Below the pieces are notes generated by a model. The model was not told the DNA's origin, made no database searches, and was given only the letters and a program-made list of their open reading frames with translations. Positions 1 to 6,610 of a stretch of 11,708 nucleotides of DNA are shown here, one piece after another. The stretch comes from Acidobacteriota bacterium. Its GTDB lineage: Bacteria; Acidobacteriota; Blastocatellia; Pyrinomonadales; Pyrinomonadaceae. Positions within the stretch are counted from its first letter, which is position 1, and each line of letters begins with the position of its first letter. The stretch spans positions 1-11,708 of the forward strand of contig SXVE01000093.1 in NCBI GenBank assembly GCA_005790265.1, read 5' to 3'. The position numbers and the translations under genes were made by a program.

Positions 1-303
1 AACGAAAATCAAATCGAAGACGGCGTGCTGACTTTTAATGATATCGCCGAATTTGCCCGTCAGAAAAATTACAAATGGCTGGAAATGACGGCGCTTTACT
101 GGTCGGCAATGAGCCAAAATAATATCAAACAACTGACCGAAGCGAAAAGAACGCACGAAAGAGCGCTCGCGCTCGCTGAAGAAATTGACGATTCTTACGC
201 GCGACAGAGAAATCTGCTCGGCTTGGCGAATCTCAGTTCGTTCGTCGGGCAAAAAAAAAAGGCGCGTGAATATTTGCGCAAAGTTCTGGAGGAATCGGCT
301 TAG
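1..303 (+). CDS. TPR-CHAT protein, upstream fragment ending at in-frame TAG (5'-partial)
   Basis: The frame is open from base 1, so the true start lies left of the window. About 100 residues are visible and are almost wholly helical. They contain TPR-like repeats, the clearest having its helix pair around ARQRNLLGLANL and KKKAREYLRKVLEES, with the small and aromatic residues typical of TPR positions. TPR helices bind other proteins and usually serve as the sensor or docking part in CHAT proteins. The frame ends at TAG 301-303, but the same frame continues after it with more TPR sequence and a CHAT domain (322-2142), so this is the front part of one interrupted gene. A run of ten A lies at 251-260. 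The frame kept through that run gives the TPR-like reading, so the run does not explain the stop. This may be a recent nonsense mutation or a sequencing error. Confidence 0.7.
   Translation, partial: NENQIEDGVLTFNDIAEFARQKNYKWLEMTALYWSAMSQNNIKQLTEAKRTHERALALAEEIDDSYARQRNLLGLANLSSFVGQKKKAREYLRKVLEESA
301..303 (+). other. In-frame amber codon interrupting the TPR-CHAT gene
   Basis: The TAG is in the same frame as the open sequence on both sides, and helical TPR-like sequence continues on each side. One base change (for example from CAG, AAG or GAG) would restore one long frame from base 1 to 2142. The codon TAG also ends leuC at the right end of the window, so general reassignment of TAG to an amino acid is unlikely here. 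Confidence 0.75.
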
Positions 304-321
304 TCCGCCGCCGCCGACAGT

Positions 322-2142
322 TTGAGGCAGAAACATCGCAATTATGCCGACGCCGTCGAAATTCTCGCGCTCGCCAATCTATATGAAATCGCCGAACCGA
401 CCGCGCTCGAAGCCGTGCGTTTGGCAGACGGTTTAGCCGATCCAATGTTTATGGTCATCGCCCGCGCCAATGCCGGAACGGTTTATATTCGCGCTCGCAA
501 TCTGCCGGCGGCGCGAAAAACACTCGATGAGGCGAGCCGCATCGCCGACGGCATCGCCGATCAGTCAACGAGAGAAAAGATGCAGGCGTATTCCTTTCTG
601 AAAAACGGTTATTTGGAAAGAGAAGCGGGCGATTTTCAAAAATCCGAAGCGGCTTACGCGGAAGCGCTGCGCCGCTACGAATCAATGAAAATGCCGTTCA
701 ATCAATACGAAGCGAGAAAAGGCGAATTGTTGACACATCTGGCGCTCGGAAAAAACGCGGAACTTGACGAAAAAATTCCGCCGACGCTTAAACTGCTCGA
801 AGATTACCGCGCGCAGATCGGCGAAGAACAGGAGCGCATCAGTTTTTTTGACACCGAAGAAAACGTTTATGATATCGCCGCCGATTACGAATTCGGGCGC
901 GGCAATCTCGAAAAAGCGTATGATTACGCGGAAATATCGAGTTCGCGCGCGCTGCTCGATTGGCTGCAAAAAGGAGCGGAAATCTCCGGTTTAAGCGATA
1001 ACGCGGAGATTTTGTCGAAGAAAAACGGCGCGCCGCTGCCGCTTTCCGCCATTCGCGCGCAAATGCCGGACGAAGTGCAAATCGTGCAGTATTCAGTGAT
1101 TGAAAACAAAATAATCGTCTGGCTCGTTTCCAAAAAAAGATTTGCCGCCGCCGCCGTCAAAATCGAATCAGCCGATTTGCGCGAAAAAGTCGAACGCTAT
1201 TCCGAATTAATTCAGAGCACAAGCAGTGCTGCGCCGGCAAGCGCCGAACAAGAGCAGATCGAACGGCTTGGACGCGAACTTTACGATTTGCTGATTACGC
1301 CGATTCGCCCATATCTTGATGTTTCGCAGGAAGTTTGTTTGATTCCAAGCAAATCGCTGTTTTACCTGCCATTCGCCGCGCTCATCGCGCCGAACGGCGC
1401 GCCGCTGCTTGCGGAATTTACGGTTTCTTACGCGCCGAGCGCAAATATTTTTCTGCTTTGCACGGAAAACGCGCGGCGCAAATCCGCTGTATCAAACGAA
1501 AATCTCCTGAGCGTCGGAAATCCCGCATTTGACCGGCGCGATTTTGCCGAATTGTCGCCGCTTCCCGACGCCGAAAATGAAGCGCAGGAAATCGCCGGTT
1601 TTTATGCTGAAACGCGACTTTTATTAAGTCGTCAGGCGACCGAAAAAGCTTTTCGGCAGGCGATGAAAAACGCGGACATCGTTCATTTTGCCGGACATTA
1701 CGTTCCCGTGAGCGATGTACCGCTGTCGTCGTTTCTGCTGCTTGCGCCAAACGAGAACGCGCCGGAAAACGAACGCGATAACGGAGTTTTGACCAATTCC
1801 GAATTGATCGGCGAAAAATTGCCGCGCGTGAAATTAGTTGTGCTTTCCGCGTGTCAAACCGGCGTCGAACATTTTTACAACGGCGAAGGCTTAATCGGAT
1901 TATCGCGCACGTTTCTCGCGGCAGGCGCGCCGCTCGTCGTCGCCAGTCAATGGAGCGTCGAAACCGAAGCGACCGCCGAATTAATGAAGCGTTTTCATTA
2001 TTTTCGCCGCCGCGAAAAAACATCGAGCGCCGCCGCGCTGCGCCGCGCGCAGTTGGAAATGCGTAACGCGCCCGATGGTCGCTTTCGCCACCCGGTTTTC
2101 TGGGCATCTTTCGCCGTCTTCGGCGGCTACGCAAATTTTTAA
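322..2142 (+). CDS. TPR-CHAT cysteine peptidase-like protein, main part
   Basis: CHAT domains are caspase/separase-fold (clan CD) cysteine peptidases; with TPR repeats they act as regulated proteases in signalling, cell death or defence. Counting from TTG 322, residues 1-215 are TPR-like helices (for example RANAGTVYIRARNLPAARKTL at about 48-68), 216-330 a linker with a coiled stretch, and about 335-606 the CHAT domain. The catalytic pair looks intact: His459 in IVHFAGHYV and Cys511 in LSACQTG (TGT at 1852-1854). The usual C-terminal signature RHPVFWASFAVFGG is present. No signal peptide is visible. The TTG at 322 has no ribosome site at proper spacing (a GGAGGA at 287-292 is about 30 bases away), so it is only the first possible restart after the TAG at 301-303; the intact protein would start left of the window. 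The next gene follows after 37 bases. The substrate is unknown. Confidence 0.88.
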   Translation: MRQKHRNYADAVEILALANLYEIAEPTALEAVRLADGLADPMFMVIARANAGTVYIRARNLPAARKTLDEASRIADGIADQSTREKMQAYSFLKNGYLEREAGDFQKSEAAYAEALRRYESMKMPFNQYEARKGELLTHLALGKNAELDEKIPPTLKLLEDYRAQIGEEQERISFFDTEENVYDIAADYEFGRGNLEKAYDYAEISSSRALLDWLQKGAEISGLSDNAEILSKKNGAPLPLSAIRAQMPDEVQIVQYSVIENKIIVWLVSKKRFAAAAVKIESADLREKVERYSELIQSTSSAAPASAEQEQIERLGRELYDLLITPIRPYLDVSQEVCLIPSKSLFYLPFAALIAPNGAPLLAEFTVSYAPSANIFLLCTENARRKSAVSNENLLSVGNPAFDRRDFAELSPLPDAENEAQEIAGFYAETRLLLSRQATEKAFRQAMKNADIVHFAGHYVPVSDVPLSSFLLLAPNENAPENERDNGVLTNSELIGEKLPRVKLVVLSACQTGVEHFYNGEGLIGLSRTFLAAGAPLVVASQWSVETEATAELMKRFHYFRRREKTSSAAALRRAQLEMRNAPDGRFRHPVFWASFAVFGGYANF

Positions 2143-2167
2143 GCTCTACCAATCACAAAATAAAAAA

Positions 2168-2174
2168 GGAAGGA
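2168..2174 (+). promoter_or_regulatory. Strong ribosome binding site deciding the start at 2180
   Basis: GGAAGGA lies 5 bases before the ATG at 2180. The frame is open further left, to 2075 inside the CHAT gene, but only this ATG has a Shine-Dalgarno sequence and avoids a long overlap with the preceding gene. Confidence 0.75.
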
Positions 2175-2179
2175 TAAAA

Positions 2180-2881
2180 ATGGACGTTGAAATTACAGTG
2201 AAAGGCAGCGTGATTTGTTATCTAAAAGATGATTTTTGGCATCTGATTTTTGTTACTGATGAAACGCATTTAGTTAAATTTTCAATTGACAACAAGGCTG
2301 GAGTTAAAGAATTACGTCATGCCGGTTTTAATCGCAGTATTACCTTTGATTTTAACGGCGAGGCAACCCCGAAAGCTGAAAAGGGAGACGATTTTGGTAA
2401 AATTTTAAATATCGCCAGAAAAGAAATGCACGGAAAAAACAAAATCAAAGTGGCTCGAAAATTTAAGAAAGGGCGTGAGATTATTCAAATGATAATTCCG
2501 GTTGGAACACTTGATTATGGAGACCCAACTTACAATTACCATTATAGAGAGGTTAAGCGTAATACCAAATCGGAGCCGCTCGACGGGGAAGTCGCATCTT
2601 GTATAAAAATCAATATAAAATCCAAATCAAAGAATCTCTCGATGATTATTGTAGATGGATCGGGAACCACAATTACCCCATTGCAGAGTAATACGAAGCT
2701 CTCGTTGAATTTTGATAATGATTGCGGTGATGAATGCAAGGGAGAAAACGATTTTAATTTGTATTATGATTGGCTTCAAGACGCTGATAACAAGCGCTTT
2801 ATTGCCGGAAAAGGTCCGCAATTAATAGGCAAACAGGGAAACTGTGACCCGATCACGGTTGATCCGCCGCCGGAAGATTAA
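2180..2881 (+). CDS. Unknown 233-residue protein linked to the TPR-CHAT gene
   Basis: I do not recognise the family. The sequence alternates hydrophobic and polar residues in short strands (for example MDVEITVKGSVICYL at 1-15, IIQMIIPVGTL at 101-111, NLSMIIVDGSG at 152-162), suggesting a mostly beta, soluble cytoplasmic protein. There is no signal peptide or membrane segment. A basic, Lys-rich stretch runs from 73 to 100. Cysteines are at 13, 141, 182, 186 and 222, with a CGDEC motif at 182-186, and the end is proline-rich and acidic (VDPPPED). It starts 37 bases after the CHAT stop with a strong ribosome site and is followed by a terminator, so it is the last gene of the CHAT unit. It is markedly AT-rich: 16, 19 and 20 G+C in three 60-base lines counted, against 41 of 60 in a CHAT line. 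It could be a substrate, regulator or adaptor of the CHAT protease; this is guessed from position only. Confidence 0.82.
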   Translation: MDVEITVKGSVICYLKDDFWHLIFVTDETHLVKFSIDNKAGVKELRHAGFNRSITFDFNGEATPKAEKGDDFGKILNIARKEMHGKNKIKVARKFKKGREIIQMIIPVGTLDYGDPTYNYHYREVKRNTKSEPLDGEVASCIKINIKSKSKNLSMIIVDGSGTTITPLQSNTKLSLNFDNDCGDECKGENDFNLYYDWLQDADNKRFIAGKGPQLIGKQGNCDPITVDPPPED

Positions 2882-2923
2882 TTACCGAAAATATTTTCGC
2901 ACCTTATAGAATATGAAGAACCG

Positions 2924-2964
2924 AAGCCGTTGAAACTTATCGTTATTAGTTTCAACGGCTTTTT
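2924..2964 (+). terminator. Intrinsic terminator after the CHAT unit
   Basis: AAGCCGTTGAAACT (2924-2937) pairs perfectly with AGTTTCAACGGCTT (2948-2961), giving a 14-bp stem with a 10-base loop that runs directly into a T run to 2964. This closes the transcript of the CHAT gene and the unknown gene after it, and separates them from the amidohydrolase gene. Confidence 0.9.
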
Positions 2965-3042
2965 AGGGTAGAAAATTTGCTGAGTATGAAATCTGTTTTT
3001 CAACCGCTTGTCACGTTGTTTCGCTGTTTGTCACAAATTCGT

Positions 3043-3070
3043 TTGTCTTTTGGGGCGCTGCGCTTAAAAT
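3043..3070 (+). promoter_or_regulatory. Possible sigma-70 type promoter for the amidohydrolase gene
   Basis: TTGTCT (3043-3048) and TAAAAT (3065-3070) are separated by 16 bases. They lie between the upstream terminator and the gene at 3117, where a promoter is needed. TTGTCAC occurs just upstream at 3008-3014 and 3028-3034, exactly 20 bases apart. This is a pattern match only. Confidence 0.35.
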
Positions 3071-3116
3071 CAGACTTGTTTTCTGAACTCCAAAAAATCT
3101 GAGAAGATCAAAACGG

Positions 3117-4535
3117 ATGAAAAATATACTGTTTATTTGGGCGTTTTTTTTCTGCGGCGTGATGACGAATTTCGCGCAAACTATCGCGTTTGTCGGCGCA
3201 AATGTGATTCCGATGGACGAAGAGCGCGTTTTGGAAAATCAAACGGTGATTGTCAAAAACGGTGTGATTGCAGAGATTGGCGGCAGAATAAAGATTCCGC
3301 GAGACGCGCAAATCGTTGACGGCAAAGGGAAATATTTGATTCCCGGACTCGTTGATATGCACACGCATCTTTTGTCGGACGGCGACGATTATCCCGATTC
3401 GATTGCGGAAGACGAATTGAAAGTGATGATCGCGAACGGCGTGACGACGATTCGCTTGATGATCGGCACGCCGGAACAGCTTGTTTTGCGGCGGAAATCA
3501 GCGCGCGGCGAGATTATCGCGCCGACGATTTATGCGGCGAGTCCGCATTTGACCGGAAAAGAACAGGGCAATAATTTTGTCGTTAAAACCGACGACGAAG
3601 CACGCGAAGCTGTCAGAAAATCGAAAAGTGCCGGTTACGATTTTATTAAAATCACGACGTTTATTGACGCGAAAGTTTACGAAGCGGCGATTGACGAAGC
3701 TTCAAAACAAAATATCCGCGTCGTCGGTCACGCTGACGCGCGATACGTCGGTTTGGAGCGCGCACTGAAAGCTAAACAGCAAATCGAACATCTTGACGGT
3801 TATTTGGAAGCCGTTCTTGCGGACGATGCGCCGAGCAAGAACTCGATTTCCGATTTGTATATTTACGATCCGAAAAACTGGGAAAGTCTCGATTATGTTG
3901 ACGAAAAGAAAATCGCGGAAATCGCCAAAGCGACGGTGGCGGCGAATCCGTTCGTCAATCCGACGCAGCATTTTATGAAAAATACGTTCGGCACGCCGCG
4001 TTCGGAAGAATCAATCAGAGCGCAGCCGGATTTTAAGTTTTACCCGGCGAAAGTCCAGGAAAGTTTTATCAATTTTCATAAAAAACACCGGCTTTTCCAA
4101 ATTCCGGCGGAAAAACGCGCGCGCTGGACGGAAATCCGCAATAAAATAATTAAAGCGATTTACGACGCGGGCGGCAAGATAATGACCGGTTCGGACACGC
4201 CGGAATTTTTGTGGCTTTACGGTTTCACGATGCACCGCGAGATGAAAGCGCTCAGCGACGCCGGTTTGTCGAATTACGCGGTTTTGGAAGCCGCGACAAA
4301 AAATGCGGCGATGTTTTTCGGAACTCTAAAAACGGTCGGGACGATTGAAAAAGGAAAACGCGCCGATTTGATTTTGCTCGAAGCCAATCCGCTCGAAAAC
4401 ATTTCCAACACCGAACGACGCGCGGGCGTGATGCTCAAAGGAAAATATTACGCGCAGACGGAGATGAATAAATGGCTCGATGAAATCGCGCCGAAAATTT
4501 CCGGCTCGATGATTGAGAAAACTGAAAAGAAATAA
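3117..4535 (+). CDS. Secreted imidazolonepropionase-like amidohydrolase
   Basis: This is a metal-dependent hydrolase of the amidohydrolase superfamily (TIM barrel), in the group related to imidazolonepropionase and Xaa-Pro/prolidase-like dipeptidases. Such enzymes cut amide or peptide bonds; the exact substrate cannot be read from sequence. Residues 1-20 form a signal peptide ending near NFAQ, implying export. Residues 22-75 and about 405-445 form the beta-sandwich typical of the family (GTIEKGKRADLILLE is the classic C-terminal part). Metal ligands are visible in order: His82 and His84 in DMHTHLL, Lys178 (the usually carboxylated lysine) in FIKITTF, His205 in VVGHADA, His225 in IEHLDG, and Asp360 in TGSDTPEF. 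The length of 472 is normal for the exported members. ATG 3117 has a weak GAGAAG ribosome site about 10 bases upstream. The next gene starts about 50 bases after its stop with no terminator seen between them, so they may be cotranscribed. Confidence 0.9.
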   Translation: MKNILFIWAFFFCGVMTNFAQTIAFVGANVIPMDEERVLENQTVIVKNGVIAEIGGRIKIPRDAQIVDGKGKYLIPGLVDMHTHLLSDGDDYPDSIAEDELKVMIANGVTTIRLMIGTPEQLVLRRKSARGEIIAPTIYAASPHLTGKEQGNNFVVKTDDEAREAVRKSKSAGYDFIKITTFIDAKVYEAAIDEASKQNIRVVGHADARYVGLERALKAKQQIEHLDGYLEAVLADDAPSKNSISDLYIYDPKNWESLDYVDEKKIAEIAKATVAANPFVNPTQHFMKNTFGTPRSEESIRAQPDFKFYPAKVQESFINFHKKHRLFQIPAEKRARWTEIRNKIIKAIYDAGGKIMTGSDTPEFLWLYGFTMHREMKALSDAGLSNYAVLEAATKNAAMFFGTLKTVGTIEKGKRADLILLEANPLENISNTERRAGVMLKGKYYAQTEMNKWLDEIAPKISGSMIEKTEKK

Positions 4536-4584
4536 TTTCGCTAAATAATTAAAACAAAAATTACGTTAAATGATTTATGAAAAT

Positions 4585-5541
4585 ATGAAAAAAACTTTGT
4601 GCGCGGCGATGTTCGCGCTTTCGATTTTCGGAAATGCGCAGGCGCAAACCGCGAAAGCGGCGGACGAAAAAGCGGCGGCGGACGTGGCGGACAAACTTTT
4701 TGCGGCGATGCGAACGAAAAACGCCGACGAAATCCGCGCGGTTTTTACGCCCGAAGGTCAGCTCGTCGCCGTTGACAAACCGCGCGGCGGCGAAGGTTTA
4801 TCGAAAACGCGCGTTTCGACGGCGGACGGTTTTGCGAAGATGATTGCGGACGCGAAAGCGGCGGAATACATCGAAAAAATGCCGAACAAGGAAGTGAAAA
4901 TCTCCGGCGATTTAGCGGTCGTTTCCGGTCGCTACACTTTTTTCGTCGGCGAAAAATTTTCGCATTGCGGCACGAACACTTTTAATTTAGTGCGCACGGA
5001 AAGCGGTTGGCGCATTGCGAACGGCGTTTCGACGCTCGAATTTCAATGCGAGCGCGACTTGAAAGCGGTGGAAATTCCGATTATTGAAGCGAATCCGCGA
5101 GATGTGGCGACGCTTGACGGCATCGTTCGAGCGTTTTACGAAACAATTTCCGGCGGCAAAAACGTCGCGCGGCAATGGTCGCGCGACAAAACTTTATACG
5201 CGCCCGACGTTCGCTTTGTCGCAATAAGCGAGCAAAACGGGAAAATTCGCGCCGACATAATGAATCACGAACGCTACGTGAACAATTCAAACGAATTTTT
5301 CGTCGCCGAAGGTTTCACCGAGCGCGAAATCAACCGCGTGACGCGGCGATTCGGCAATCTGGCGCACGTTTTTTCCGTTTACGAATATTCGACCGAAGAC
5401 AAAAAACTCGCCGGGCGCGGCGTCAACAGCATCGAGCTTTTCTGGGACGGCGCGCGCTGGTGGATTTCCGCCGTGACGTGGGACGAAGAGCGCAAAAACA
5501 ATCCGATTCCGAAAGAATTTTTGGTAAAAGGAAAAAACTGA
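4585..5541 (+). CDS. Secreted protein with two NTF2-like (SnoaL/DUF4440-type) domains
   Basis: From ATG 4585 the protein begins with a clear signal peptide (MKKTLCAAMFALSIFGNAQA), so this start is preferred over ATG 4570, which adds five residues before it; neither has a good ribosome site. The mature part looks like two successive NTF2-like folds. The first (about residues 25-155) has the long N-terminal helix and the pattern 'DEIRAVFTPEGQLV ... RYTFFVGEKFSHCGTNTFNLVRTESGWRIANGVST'. The second (about 170-310) has 'DGIVRAFYETISGG ... HVFSVYEYS ... SIELFWDGARWWISAVTWDEE'. NTF2-like folds form cone-shaped pockets, used either as small enzymes or as ligand-binding or assembly domains. No catalytic residue can be assigned. 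It follows the exported amidohydrolase by about 50 bases, which suggests shared transcription and a shared periplasmic location. Confidence 0.82.
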   Translation: MKKTLCAAMFALSIFGNAQAQTAKAADEKAAADVADKLFAAMRTKNADEIRAVFTPEGQLVAVDKPRGGEGLSKTRVSTADGFAKMIADAKAAEYIEKMPNKEVKISGDLAVVSGRYTFFVGEKFSHCGTNTFNLVRTESGWRIANGVSTLEFQCERDLKAVEIPIIEANPRDVATLDGIVRAFYETISGGKNVARQWSRDKTLYAPDVRFVAISEQNGKIRADIMNHERYVNNSNEFFVAEGFTEREINRVTRRFGNLAHVFSVYEYSTEDKKLAGRGVNSIELFWDGARWWISAVTWDEERKNNPIPKEFLVKGKN

Positions 5542-5701
5542 AATCGGTTTCGATGGAATCAGTCTCATTTTTCGAGCAGCTTGAAATTTCTCTCTATTTA
5601 ATCGCCGCCAGTCGGTAAACAATTAAATAACCGCAAAACGAACGAATTTAGAATGTCTTGTAATTTGCCGAGCGACGAAAAAACAAGTCATTTGTTAAAT
5701 T

Positions 5702-6553
5702 ATGATGTTCAGATTTTTATTGGCAGCGGTTTTTTTATTGTGGAATTTTTGCGCTTCCTACAATGTTTGCGCGCAAAATCCGAGGAATTTTTTGGGCATC
5801 AAACTTCGCCCGGAAGTGCTGGCGATAATCGAAGAAGTCGAAAATAAAACGGGCAAAAAAATCTATGCGGAATTCGTCGAACAGGAAAATTATACAATCG
5901 GTTCGAGTTTTATTGCTGAAGAAAACGGCGTGCCCGTCGTGCTGATTGATTACAAATTGGAAAACGACACCCGACAGCTCGAAGCCGTCATCGTTCACGA
6001 AATTCTGCATTTGCGGCTGCGCGTCAACAATTACCCGACTTACATCTTTTCGCCGACGATTCAAACGGCGAAAGGTCGCGCGATTGATGTTGAACAAAGC
6101 AATATTAACGATTTGAAGGATTTAATCGAACACCGAATTTTCAGAGCGGAAATGGAAAAATTCGGTTTGCACAAATTCATCAACATCGCGCGCGAAGGCA
6201 TCGAAGGCGCGAGAAGCGACAAAGGAAAAGCCGACGGGCAGGACGATTCGATCAATTTCGCCCGCGCCGCGCTCGAATACGTCAATCAATCGGACGTGGA
6301 CGAGCTGCGCAAAATCTACGCGGCGAACGGCTGGACGCGCGCTCTGCAAACCGGCGATGAAATCGCTCGCATCATCAAACTTGCAAATATAAAAACGCCG
6401 CAGGAAGCTGAAGCGATTTTTCTCAAATGCCTGCTCAAACTTTACCCGCCGCCGAGTTCGGTTTACACATTTCGTTTCGCGGCTGACCCGAAAAACAAAG
6501 TTTTTCGCCGTTTGATTATCAACACCAGCAGAAATCAGAGAAAAAGAAACTAA
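5702..6553 (+). CDS. Putative secreted HEXXH metalloprotease-like protein
   Basis: Residues 1-24 form a signal peptide (FRFLLAAVFLLWNFCASYNVCAQ); the cysteines near the cleavage site make a lipoprotein conceivable, but no proper lipobox is seen. The rest is soluble. EAVIVHEILHLRLRV carries the zinc-protease motif HEXXH (His99, Glu100, His103) on a predicted helix. A third ligand could be Glu143 or Glu150 in DLIEHRIFRAEMEKFG, about 40-50 residues further, as in gluzincin-like proteins; this assignment is uncertain. The C-terminal half is helical, with a basic tail (RNQRKRN). I cannot name the family. Two adjacent ATG codons, 5702 and 5705, are equally possible starts; neither has a Shine-Dalgarno site. 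The 160 bases before it show no terminator or gene. Confidence 0.78.
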   Translation: MMFRFLLAAVFLLWNFCASYNVCAQNPRNFLGIKLRPEVLAIIEEVENKTGKKIYAEFVEQENYTIGSSFIAEENGVPVVLIDYKLENDTRQLEAVIVHEILHLRLRVNNYPTYIFSPTIQTAKGRAIDVEQSNINDLKDLIEHRIFRAEMEKFGLHKFINIAREGIEGARSDKGKADGQDDSINFARAALEYVNQSDVDELRKIYAANGWTRALQTGDEIARIIKLANIKTPQEAEAIFLKCLLKLYPPPSSVYTFRFAADPKNKVFRRLIINTSRNQRKRN

Positions 6554-6610
6554 ACCGCTTCAGGCAAAAACAGGTTTTTGATTCGTCAAAAATGCTGAAC
6601 GAATGAGCGT

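Noticed and set aside
251..260. Programmed frameshift at the run of ten A upstream of the TAG
   Set aside because: Reading one A fewer gives sequence unlike TPR and soon hits TGA; one A more hits TGA at once. The unshifted frame gives good TPR sequence on both sides, so a base substitution explains the stop better.
301..303. Amber recoding (pyrrolysine-like or reassigned TAG)
   Set aside because: leuC ends with TAG at its expected C-terminus, and no downstream recoding structure is apparent.
1418..2152. 244-codon open frame on the minus strand
   Set aside because: It lies opposite the CHAT domain, is Arg-rich low-complexity sequence typical of a shadow frame, and has no family motif.
2075..2179. 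Upstream extension of the 233-residue protein
   Set aside because: It would overlap the CHAT gene by 68 bases; the ATG at 2180 has a strong ribosome site at ideal spacing.
2180..2881. Bacterial gasdermin beside a caspase-like protease
   Set aside because: No amphipathic N-terminal strand pattern or acylated N-terminal cysteine that would support a gasdermin is visible; the protein is polar and Lys-rich. Structure prediction would settle it.
5653..5847. Short plus-strand open frame before the HEXXH gene
   Set aside because: It runs out of frame into the signal peptide and mature part of the gene at 5702, with no ribosome site and no recognisable motif.
6564..6604. Terminator or regulatory hairpin before the NHL gene
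   Set aside because: CAAAAA/TTTTTG and ATTCGT/ACGAAT pairings are only 6 bp and AT-rich or widely looped, too weak to call.
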